From contig JAUMOL010000007.1 in assembly GCA_031295385.1 (NCBI GenBank), forward strand, positions 62,001 to 126,000: a stretch of DNA of 64,000 nucleotides, read 5' to 3'. Below the pieces are notes generated by a model that saw nothing but the letters and a program-made list of their open reading frames with translations, did not search any database and was not told the DNA's origin. The translations under genes were made by a program, and so were the position numbers. The stretch's first letter is position 1; each line of letters starts with the position of its first letter. The stretch comes from Collinsella sp. Its GTDB lineage: Bacteria > Actinomycetota > Coriobacteriia > Coriobacteriales > Coriobacteriaceae. Below are positions 49,322 through 56,083 of this stretch, in pieces.

Positions 49322-50392
49322 TTGAAGCGCCTGCGCGACATATTTCCGCTGCTTGTGGTTCTGGTGGGGCTCGCCATCATGGCGTACCCCACCATCTCGA
49401 ACTTCCTCGTCGAGCGCAACGCGTCGCGCGTAGTCTCCGCTTACCAGGAGGCCGTCGACGCGCTGTCCGACGAGGACGCCCAGGCGATGCTCGATGCCGC
49501 GTGGGCCTACAACGCCCGGCTCGCGGGGCTTGCCGGCATCTCCGCTGCCGATGGTGGCGCGGATGCCGGCACCGTCTCGTCCACGCAGCTGCGCGAGCAA
49601 TACAACCAGCTGCTCAACCTCAACGGCGACGGCGTGATGGGCTACATTACCATCCCGCGTCTGGATGAGACGCTGCCCATCTACCACGGCACCGACGAGG
49701 CCACGCTCCAGGTGGGCGTGGGCCATATCGACACGTCGTCGCTGCCCGTGGGCGGGGCCAGCACGCACGCGGCACTGTCCGGCCATCGCGGGCTGCCGTC
49801 CGCCAAGCTGTTCACGGACCTGGACCGGATGAAAAAGGGCGACATCTTCTTCGTCCGCGTGCTCAAGAGCACGTTCGCCTACCAGGTCGACCAGATCGAG
49901 ACCGTCCTGCCCGACCAGACGGAATCGCTCAACATCACCGCCGGGGACGACTACCTGACCCTCTTCACCTGTACACCGTACGGCATAAATTCTCATCGTC
50001 TGCTGGTGAGAGGGCATGCCATACCGTATACGGCTGACATGGATTCGCAGGTGGGCGTGTCCGGCAATCCAATCAACATTCCCTTGCCGTACCTTGCGCT
50101 GATGATCGCGTTGGCGGTGCTTGCCGTACTGCTCGCGTCGTTGCTAATCGGGCGTGCGATCGAGGCGCGGCGCGACGCCGCCCATGCAGCGGCGGGTTCG
50201 CGCGTGGCCGGTGCACGGCAGGCGGGGAGCTCGTGCGACGCGGCTGGTACGGGGGAGACGAGCGTGGTGACGCGTCCCGGCGGCTCGGGCCACGGGGCGC
50301 GTGGGGCTCACGCGGGCCGCGGAATGCACGGCGCGCACGAGATACACGATTCTACAAGGAGGGGCGGCCATGGTGGCAAGCACATGCGATAG
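49322..50392 (+). CDS. Class C sortase (pilus polymerase)
   Basis: A 356-residue membrane transpeptidase. N-terminal helix (LLVVLVGLAIMAYPTISNF), a lid-like region, then the sortase core with His in LSGHRGLPSAKLF, the catalytic Cys in TLFTCTPYG and Arg in SHRLLVRG. The second helix (LPYLALMIALAVLAVLL) near the C-terminus marks class C. An unusual His/Gly/Arg-rich tail of ~70 residues follows. The start is TTG 49322 (weak ribosome site), 31 bp after the pilin stop. It joins pilin subunits by recognising their LPXTG motifs. Confidence 0.92.
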   Translation: MKRLRDIFPLLVVLVGLAIMAYPTISNFLVERNASRVVSAYQEAVDALSDEDAQAMLDAAWAYNARLAGLAGISAADGGADAGTVSSTQLREQYNQLLNLNGDGVMGYITIPRLDETLPIYHGTDEATLQVGVGHIDTSSLPVGGASTHAALSGHRGLPSAKLFTDLDRMKKGDIFFVRVLKSTFAYQVDQIETVLPDQTESLNITAGDDYLTLFTCTPYGINSHRLLVRGHAIPYTADMDSQVGVSGNPINIPLPYLALMIALAVLAVLLASLLIGRAIEARRDAAHAAAGSRVAGARQAGSSCDAAGTGETSVVTRPGGSGHGARGAHAGRGMHGAHEIHDSTRRGGHGGKHMR

Positions 50393-51182
50393 CGGGATGA
50401 TGGCTTCGCGCCGTTTCGACGACGGTGCCATCGCGGGCGCGCGGATTTGCGCGGTTCGGCGTGCGTGCCTTGTCTTGGCGTTTGCAGTCTTCGCGTGCGC
50501 CTGGGTGATCGCGGCTGCTGTGGCCGCTCCGCAGACGGCGGCTGCCGCGCCGAAGGGGTCTATCTCCCTGTCCGTCGTTACTCAGGATTCCAACGGCTCA
50601 CATCAACTTGCAGGGGATACATTCACCCTGGTACAGGTCGCGACGGCACAGGTGCACGATGGCGGCAGCGGACAGTCCACAGGCGTGACGTACACCATGC
50701 TCGCGGGCTTCGAGCGCTACGACCGCGACTGGGCGTCGCTGTCCGCCTCCGACGTTGCCGCAGCTGCGAAAAATTTGGCGCAGGCCGCGTTCGATGCTGG
50801 CGCGCTCGATGCCGGTGTGCCCCGGAAGGTGCCGGAGGGCGCGCGCACGCTGACGTTTTCCGGTCTTGATAGCGGCCTGTACCTGGTGGTTCGCACGGGC
50901 GCGGCCGATGCCAACAAGAGCCTGACCTGCGATCCCGTGCTGGTCTCCGTGCCGCTGCTCGAGGACGGTTCGTTTACCTATGACGTGGACGTCGATCCTA
51001 AGTTCGAGTGGACGGATGTCGACCATCCAGGTGGCAACGGTGGCGGCACTGAGGCTGATCGCGGCACGCCCGGCTGGTTGCCCAAGACCGGCGACTACGT
51101 TATCGGCGTGGTGTGCCTGCTGGTGGCAGGCGGCTCCATTGCCGTCCACATCGGCCGCCGCCTGCGCGAAAAGCGCGCCTGA
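50370..51182 (+). CDS. Minor pilin / pilus base protein, LPXTG-anchored
   Basis: A 270-residue protein: signal segment (LVLAFAVFACAWVIAAAVAA), a compact beta domain (GSISLSVVTQDSNG...), a FSGLDSGLYLVVRTG repeat-like strand and a Cna-B-like end, then LPKTG at 237-241, a helix and RRLREKR. ATG 50370 follows AAGGAGG within the sortase tail and overlaps its end by 23 bp, so expression is coupled. Its small size fits a pilus base or ancillary subunit attached to the cell wall. Last gene of the operon. Confidence 0.85.
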   Translation: MVASTCDSGMMASRRFDDGAIAGARICAVRRACLVLAFAVFACAWVIAAAVAAPQTAAAAPKGSISLSVVTQDSNGSHQLAGDTFTLVQVATAQVHDGGSGQSTGVTYTMLAGFERYDRDWASLSASDVAAAAKNLAQAAFDAGALDAGVPRKVPEGARTLTFSGLDSGLYLVVRTGAADANKSLTCDPVLVSVPLLEDGSFTYDVDVDPKFEWTDVDHPGGNGGGTEADRGTPGWLPKTGDYVIGVVCLLVAGGSIAVHIGRRLREKRA

Positions 51183-51264
51183 GCGGGACAAAAGCACCAC
51201 GTTCGAATGTCCCACGACCGAGACGAGGGTGGGGCAAGGGCGCTGCCGCCTCGATCAGCCCAGA

Positions 51265-51322
51265 TTGCGCAAAAGTGGAGCGAACTTCGGGATTTAGCCG
51301 AGTTCGCTCCACTTTTGCGCAA
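51265..51322. terminator. 22-bp perfect stem hairpin after the pilus operon
   Basis: Arms 51265-51286 and 51301-51322 pair perfectly with a 14-base loop, 83 bp after the minor pilin stop. Long stem, no U-run; it looks like another dispersed hairpin repeat acting as a transcript end. Confidence 0.6.
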
Positions 51323-51386
51323 ATCCTATAGCCGTGCGGCGAAAAATGGTGTACGCCACTTTCAGGACCGTCGATTGTCGTCCAAT

Positions 51387-51524
51387 CTAGGCGACCTTTC
51401 CCAGCTTGTTCAAGAGCGCGCCCTCGACGACCGTGCGGAATCGTCTCACCTGCTCGTCCGTGGCGGCCCGCAGCGCCGGCGAGTTCGAGAAAAAGGAGGT
51501 GGAAGAGAGCCGCTCGAAGGCGGC
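51387..51524 (-). pseudogene. Remnant coding frame, 45 codons, not recognised
   Basis: A minus-strand frame, open from after a TGA at 51525 to a TAG at 51387, reads AAFERLSSTSFFSNSPALRAATDEQVRRF... and ends LNKLGKVA, which looks like a real protein C-terminus. There is no start codon with a ribosome site and upstream frames contain stops. It may be the end of a gene deleted within the element. Confidence 0.3.
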
Positions 51525-51589
51525 TCAGTACCTGTCAACGAAATCGGGGCAGATTCAGACGAATCCCGAGGGGTGGGTCCGGCCGCACC

Positions 51590-52061
51590 TCCCACGGGGT
51601 GCCGCGCCTCCCGGCGCGGTGCTCCGGGCCCGCAAGGGGCCCTGCGCCCGCTCGGCTTTTGCTCGGGCACGGCGGTCCGTCGCTTCTGCCTCGCTCTCGC
51701 TGCGCGACCAGGAAACGCTCCCTCGGGGTCGCCTTCCCCGCTCGCTCTGCTCGCGCCGCCCGTGTCCCGCGAACGGCTGCATTCGATCGCTTGCTCATGG
51801 CCGCGATCATTCCGCCGTGTCGCGCGCCTCGGGCTCTCGCTGCGGGCTTCCAAACGCTCCCTCAGGGTCGCCTTCGGAAGCCCTCCGCTCACCATCCCGA
51901 TGGGCTGGCAAGATATGCATTGCGGCGTACAAACCGTCGTTCCTACGGTTTGCCCGTCGCAATGATCTTGCCCTGCGCACGGCGCAGGGGGAGGGCGAAC
52001 CGCTCGCTACGGCTCGCTCCCGCCGGGTGATGGGCCGCTCGCTACGGTTCGCTCCCATCAC
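51590..52061. other. GC-rich noncoding stretch with short direct repeats
   Basis: No credible gene is seen in 51525-52061. It contains direct repeats: an AACGCTCCCTC(G/A)GGGTCGCCTTC unit at ~51714 and ~51854, and CCGCTCGCTACGG(C/T)TCGC at 52000 and 52035. Frames open here are by-products of GC bias. It borders the mobilization genes, so it may hold a regulatory RNA or transfer-related repeats. Role unknown. Confidence 0.45.
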
Positions 52062-52064
52062 AAA

Positions 52065-52125
52065 GAGACCCCGACCGCGCATGGGCGGCCGGGGTCTCGA
52101 GGTTTCCGTCTGTCGCGGAAACCTC
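52065..52125 (-). terminator. Tandem terminator hairpins of the mobilization operon
   Basis: Hairpin 1 (52099-52108 with 52116-52125) follows the relaxase stop at once; hairpin 2 (52065-52073 with 52090-52098) follows and leads into TTTGTG on the minus strand. Confidence 0.75.
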
Positions 52126-52126
52126 G

Positions 52127-53062
52127 CTAGTACATGTCCCTCGTGATGTAGTCCATCGTGCGGTACAACTGCACGCACAGCTTTATCGCGCGCATGACGC
52201 CATGGTAAGTGAAGCGAATCGTGCGCCCGGTCCTGCGATGCACGACGTAGCCCAGCCGCGCCCCGTTCACCTTGCGCTCGCCGCCCAGCGACTTCGAGCG
52301 GAAGCGGTACTGGAGGTCGCCGTTCTTGGAGCGTTTGAGCATGATGCCGTCCTGTGCGAGGCGGTGCGAGAGCTCGGCCATGCGGTCAGGGCAGCCGGGC
52401 ATGTGCCCGACCTCCTCGATGCGTTTGGCGACCGTGCGCCTCACGCGCTCGTTCTCGGAGCGCTCGGCCTGCCCCTTGCGGGCCATGTCGCGCTCCTCCG
52501 CGCCGGGCTGCCTGCCGTGCACGCGGGAGTTCGCCTTTCCACGCTCAAGCTGCCTGAGCCCGTATTTCTCGTCAAGGGCGCGCACAGTCTCGGCGCGTGA
52601 TTTCGCAGCAGCCCGCGCCGGACCCTCGTTAAGGCGCAACCCGGTGGCGAGGTCGCTCCGATTTACGGCCACATGCGCGGAGAACCTGTCGGTGCCGTCG
52701 GCCCCGCAGTGCTCCCGATGCAGGACGACGAGGCATTCGTGGGTGCCGTACCGCGTCTGGATGTAATCGCGGGCGTAGTCCATGCAACGCTCCGGCGTCA
52801 TCTTGCCGCCGTTGCAGCTGCATTCGTCGGGATTGAAGTTGAGGGTGACATGCTGCATGTATGTGCAGCGCGCGCCTGCTTTGCCCGGCTCGTTGTGATG
52901 GAACTGCTCGCGAGTGGCGTGCATCTCCTCGAACCACCTGCCCTCGTCGATGATGTTCTGGGTGTCGTGCGCCAGAACCTTCTCCCGGTTCCAGTCCAGA
53001 TATGATCTGATGTTCCTCAAATGGCGCTCGCTACAGACGGACACCTGCTTCACGGCCGTCAT
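52127..53062 (-). CDS. Relaxase / mobilization nuclease (MobP/V-type)
   Basis: A 311-residue protein expected to nick oriT and lead the strand in transfer. Tyr21 (SYLDW) is a candidate catalytic residue. Metal ligands are probable in YMQHVTLNF, LHREHCG and the HVAVNRSD motif (His130, Asn134), matching PF03432-type relaxases. The C-terminal half is basic (KSKNGDLQYRFRSKSLGG) and may bind DNA. ATG 53062 follows GAAGGAGG. It starts 17 bp after the coupling protein stop, in the operon mobC, coupling protein, relaxase. Assignment is by motif; the exact MOB class is not settled. Confidence 0.82.
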   Translation of the reverse strand: MTAVKQVSVCSERHLRNIRSYLDWNREKVLAHDTQNIIDEGRWFEEMHATREQFHHNEPGKAGARCTYMQHVTLNFNPDECSCNGGKMTPERCMDYARDYIQTRYGTHECLVVLHREHCGADGTDRFSAHVAVNRSDLATGLRLNEGPARAAAKSRAETVRALDEKYGLRQLERGKANSRVHGRQPGAEERDMARKGQAERSENERVRRTVAKRIEEVGHMPGCPDRMAELSHRLAQDGIMLKRSKNGDLQYRFRSKSLGGERKVNGARLGYVVHRRTGRTIRFTYHGVMRAIKLCVQLYRTMDYITRDMY

Positions 53063-53079
53063 TTTCCTCCTTCCCGGGG

Positions 53080-54936
53080 TTATAGCGCGCCCCACTCGTC
53101 ATCGTCGGCGGCGTCGGCGATTGCTTCGGGGAAGTCCGGGCACCATGTGCGGACGTCCGACACTCTGCCCGCACCGCGTCCGTCGAGCTTCTTCTGGTAG
53201 GCGAGGCGCTTCGCGGCGTCCTCATCCTCGGTGCCGAGCCCGAAGTGCGCCTTCGTGGGCGTCTTGGTGCAGTCGGTCAACGGCGCGCGGAATGCGCCCG
53301 CGCGGGATGCGGGTAGTCCGTTCATAGCCTGCTTCACCACGATGGCGCCTTCCCTGTCGGGCGCCATCTCGACCCACTCATGCGGTCGTATCACGTCGTC
53401 GGCGTGCTCGCTGTAGCTCGTGGTGCTCGATGAGGACGCGCCCCTGCTCGCGCTCGTGCCCATGGTGTGCCGGGTCGTTTTCCCGACAAGCTCGCTCGCG
53501 TAGCGCCTGTCCTCCTCCTCGCCCAACTTGAGGAAGACCTTCACGGAGCAGTTGGCAAGGATCTTGCGGCGGCCGTCGCGCTCGCCGTATTTATTGAGCT
53601 GCGAGATGTTCTGCACGCTGCCGCACCAGCTCAGGCCATACGAGCGGCCGAGGGAGAGCAGGGCGGGGAGGCACTTGACCGCGCCGAGGTTGCCCCACTC
53701 GTCGCCGAGGATGGTGAGCCTCCTCGGGACCTTTCCGCCGTTGGAGTCGGCTATGGCGTACACGGCCTTGTAGAGCTGGTCGAAGAGCACCTCGAACAGC
53801 CGATTGTAGGGGCTTCCCTCGTCCATCACGTGGAGGAACAGCGCGGTCTTTTCGGTCAGGACGCGGCGCGCGTCGATGTCGTCCCCAGAGGTGAGCCATG
53901 CGATGGGACCAGAGGCGTAGATGCGCAGGTTGACCTTGAGCGTGGACAGCACGCTACGCATCTCGTTGCCCCCGCTGCTCAGGAACTGGGAGCCGAAGAT
54001 GCGTGACGGGTGGTCGTGGGGCAGCGAGCGCAGCAGAGCCTTGAGCGGGGCTGCGGGGTCGGCCCCCTCGGCCTCGGTGCCCTCGTTGATCACCCTGCAC
54101 ACGGTCGCCATGTTGCGGCAGCAGTCCGGGCAGTCGGGGCTGGTGGAGACGTAGTAGGCGACGGAGGAGAAGAGGCCCCTGGCCGAGTTCACCCAGTGGG
54201 AGCCCTGCCCCTCGCGCTCGGCGGGTACTATCGCCGAGGCCAGGTCCTCCGCCGCCTGCTCGGCGGCTTGCGAATCCCCTTGGCCCGCAAGCTCGACGAT
54301 GAGCTTGAGCGGGTTGAAGCGAGAGCTGCGCGAGGGGTGTTGTGTGTCGAGGAGCAGGACATCGTAGCCGCGCGCCTCGATGGCATCGCCACACAGCTCG
54401 ATGAGCTCCGACTTCACGTCCGAGACCACTACGTTCTCGGCGCTTTCGCCGAAGGTGAGCAGGTCGAGGCTCGGGATGTTCTGAAACCTTGTCTTGCCAG
54501 ACCCGGTCTGTCCGATGCAGATGACATGTCGGTCGGGCTCAAAGAGGTACAGACCTCGCGAGAAGCCGTAGACGTAGCCGTGGCCCTTCGGCTCGCTCTT
54601 GCCGTCCCATGTCATGGAGCCCTTGATGACCTCGCGGCCCTCCTTAACGCGGGCGTTTCCCAAGACGCCGCCGTCTTCGGCGCGGCCCTTGGCACTTTCG
54701 GTCGCGAAGAAGAGCAGGGAGATGGGGAAGAGTAATGCAAGGATGGCGATGGTGCCGGCCGGGTGAGCAGCGAAACCGCCTGATAGCCACCAGTCGGGAA
54801 CGGCGGTGAGATCGAAAGCGGGGATGACGGTGACACCGTCTCCGTTCAGCAGACATTCCGCTGGCCGGGCAAGCGCGGGACAGCAAAACGCTCCGAGTGC
54901 CAGAGCGCTGATGAGGGAGGGGGTAAGGATTTCCAT
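53080..54936 (-). CDS. VirD4/TraG-type conjugative coupling protein
   Basis: A 618-residue inner membrane ATPase that links the relaxosome to a secretion channel. Two hydrophobic segments in the first 80 residues anchor it; Walker A is GQTGSGKT (142-149) and Walker B is LTILGDEWGN, with the TraG-like PEKTALFLHVMDEGSPYN-type region between. ATG 54936 follows GGGGGAG. It sits in the mob operon between mobC and the relaxase. No VirB-type channel genes are in the element, so it would rely on a partner. Confidence 0.9.
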   Translation of the reverse strand: MEILTPSLISALALGAFCCPALARPAECLLNGDGVTVIPAFDLTAVPDWWLSGGFAAHPAGTIAILALLFPISLLFFATESAKGRAEDGGVLGNARVKEGREVIKGSMTWDGKSEPKGHGYVYGFSRGLYLFEPDRHVICIGQTGSGKTRFQNIPSLDLLTFGESAENVVVSDVKSELIELCGDAIEARGYDVLLLDTQHPSRSSRFNPLKLIVELAGQGDSQAAEQAAEDLASAIVPAEREGQGSHWVNSARGLFSSVAYYVSTSPDCPDCCRNMATVCRVINEGTEAEGADPAAPLKALLRSLPHDHPSRIFGSQFLSSGGNEMRSVLSTLKVNLRIYASGPIAWLTSGDDIDARRVLTEKTALFLHVMDEGSPYNRLFEVLFDQLYKAVYAIADSNGGKVPRRLTILGDEWGNLGAVKCLPALLSLGRSYGLSWCGSVQNISQLNKYGERDGRRKILANCSVKVFLKLGEEEDRRYASELVGKTTRHTMGTSASRGASSSSTTSYSEHADDVIRPHEWVEMAPDREGAIVVKQAMNGLPASRAGAFRAPLTDCTKTPTKAHFGLGTEDEDAAKRLAYQKKLDGRGAGRVSDVRTWCPDFPEAIADAADDDEWGAL

Positions 54937-54944
54937 TGCTCCCC

Positions 54945-55334
54945 CTAACTGCGCACTGCGGCGATAAGCGCGCAGATGTTGTCCGCGGCTGCGGAGACAC
55001 GGCGCACCGCGCGGTCGGTATTGGCTGCGGAGTCCTCGTCTGCCCCGAAGGTATTGAGCGCGCGAGCGCATTGGTTCAAGTTCGACCCGGCGTGCTTCAA
55101 ATCCGCGAACGCCTTGCGAAGTTCAGCGATGTCGAGGTCCGCCGTTGGCCGTGCCTCTTGATCTCCCAGCGTCTTCATGCGGGTGTAGGCGGAAATGCTC
55201 ATGCCCGCCTTGCACGCGCGCGAGCGAATGCGGGTGAGCTCGTTCTCGGTGACGCGGACGTAGATTCGCCTGCGGCGTCCGATTGCGTTGCGGTGCTCGC
55301 TGCCTTCTTGGGTGTTGTTCGTCTTGTCGTTCAT
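54945..55334 (-). CDS. mobC: MobC-like relaxosome accessory protein
   Basis: A 129-residue protein with a ribbon-helix-helix-like region (RRRRIYVRVTENELTRIRSRACKAGMSISAYTRMK) and the NLNQCARALN motif of MobC proteins, which help relaxases open oriT. ATG 55334 follows AAGGA by 9 bases; the frame runs further up through the right arm-site region. First gene of the mob operon; oriT probably lies just upstream, in 55335-55505, but I cannot mark the nick site. Confidence 0.82.
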   Translation of the reverse strand: MNDKTNNTQEGSEHRNAIGRRRRIYVRVTENELTRIRSRACKAGMSISAYTRMKTLGDQEARPTADLDIAELRKAFADLKHAGSNLNQCARALNTFGADEDSAANTDRAVRRVSAAADNICALIAAVRS

Positions 55335-55354
55335 GGGAGTAATCCTTACGTCAG

Positions 55355-55418
55355 TTGTGGCAGAGCCTGTGGCAGGATTTGTGGCAGCAGGTCCGCTCCC
55401 ACGGACTACCACAGGCTC
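55355..55418. promoter_or_regulatory. Integrase arm-type sites, right end
   Basis: TTGTGGCAG at 55355-55363 and 55379-55387, CTGTGGCAG at 55367-55375, and an inverted CTACCACAG at 55406-55414. GAGCCTGTGG and CCACAGGCTC form a 10-bp inverted repeat here. The motif equals that near attL, in the same orientation. The region also lies upstream of mobC and may overlap oriT. Confidence 0.6.
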
Positions 55419-55505
55419 CCTAGAATTACTTCCCGTTGCCATTTTACGAGGTAGATACCCCTAATCAACTCTCATGCGTTTACATGGCCTACGTAGAAAA
55501 TGCCC

Positions 55506-55552
55506 CTCATAACCCGGAGGTCGTAGGTTCAAATCCTGCCCCCGCGACCAAG
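55506..55552 (+). repeat. attR: 47-bp copy of the tRNA-fMet 3' half
   Basis: Identical to attL (34575-34621). It is a tRNA fragment without a 5' half, so it is not a functional tRNA. The host terminator follows at 55561. Confidence 0.93.
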
Positions 55553-55560
55553 AACTTGCA

Positions 55561-55590
55561 GCTCGTCGGCCTAGCCGGCGAGCTTTTTTG
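55561..55590 (+). terminator. Original host terminator of tRNA-fMet, displaced by the element
   Basis: A 10-bp stem with one wobble (55561-55570, 55574-55583) and TTTTTTG, eight bases after attR. Confidence 0.7.
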
Positions 55591-55638
55591 TTATTTCGGG
55601 ACCGTGTTTTCGGTCCAATTCTCGGCCTCTCAAACAAA

Positions 55639-55936
55639 ATCTCGATCTGTAACATCTAGACCCGATTTGGGCGGCTAGGTGTTACAGATCGAGATATACC
55701 GGTGGGTTGGGTCGTGTTTGTCTAAATCTGTAACACGAGGGACGGATTTTGCCGAGTAACTGTTACAGATTTAGATTTTCTAGCAGGCGGGTTTGGTTTG
55801 TCTCGATCTGTAACAGATAGGGGCCAAAAGTGGGCCTAGCTGTTACAGATCTAGATTGTTGAGGATGGGCCGAGAGGAATGTCTCGATCTGTAACAGTAA
55901 GACCCGGTTTTGCCGCGTAACTGTTACAGATTGAGA
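55639..55936. repeat. Tandem array of four inverted-repeat units, ~81-bp period
   Basis: Units at 55639-55695, 55721-55775, 55801-55855 and 55882-55936. Each has arms containing (A/T)CTGTAACA and TGTTACAG(A/T), pairing over 14-16 bp, and a ~25-base loop; starts are spaced 82, 80 and 81 bp. Loops resemble one another loosely (CCCGGTTTTGCCG-like) but differ in sequence. No reading frame is seen. It fills the gap between the element and the oxidoreductase gene. Confidence 0.85.
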
Positions 55937-56083
55937 TAAACCGACGGGCCGCCCCGCCCATCCCCATCCACCTGCCGCTACCTGCTGTCCGCCGATTTCC
56001 GTTGCGCTGCTGTATTCCCATGCCATATCCTCTAGATAACTACGCGGCATCATTGCCGCCGCGCCTACAAGAGAGGAATGTCC

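Larger units (their letters stand above)
34575..55552. mobile_element. Integrative mobilizable element carrying a sortase-pilus operon, inserted in tRNA-fMet
   Basis: A 21-kb region bounded by attL and attR, with a tyrosine integrase at the left end and a mobilization module at the right. Gene order: integrase, Zn-finger protein, excisionase, HTH protein, DnaC-like ATPase, four-gene pilus operon, noncoding GC-rich stretch, relaxase, coupling protein, MobC. No VirB/Tra pore genes are seen, so transfer would need a helper system. The tRNA gene is restored on insertion because the element carries its 3' half. Confidence 0.88.

Noticed and set aside
51207..52146. Several ORFs of 90-250 codons on both strands
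   Set aside because: They overlap one another in GC-rich repeat DNA, lack ribosome sites and show no domain; Arg/Ala/Pro/Ser-rich content is typical of noncoding GC-rich sequence.
55506..55552. Second tRNA-Met gene
   Set aside because: Only the 3' half is present; it is the attR copy of the repeat.
34575..55552. Prophage
   Set aside because: No capsid, tail, terminase or lysis genes are seen; relaxase and MobC point to a mobilizable element.
55639..55936. CRISPR array
   Set aside because: Repeats are paired inverted arms with similar loops and there are only four units; no cas genes are near.
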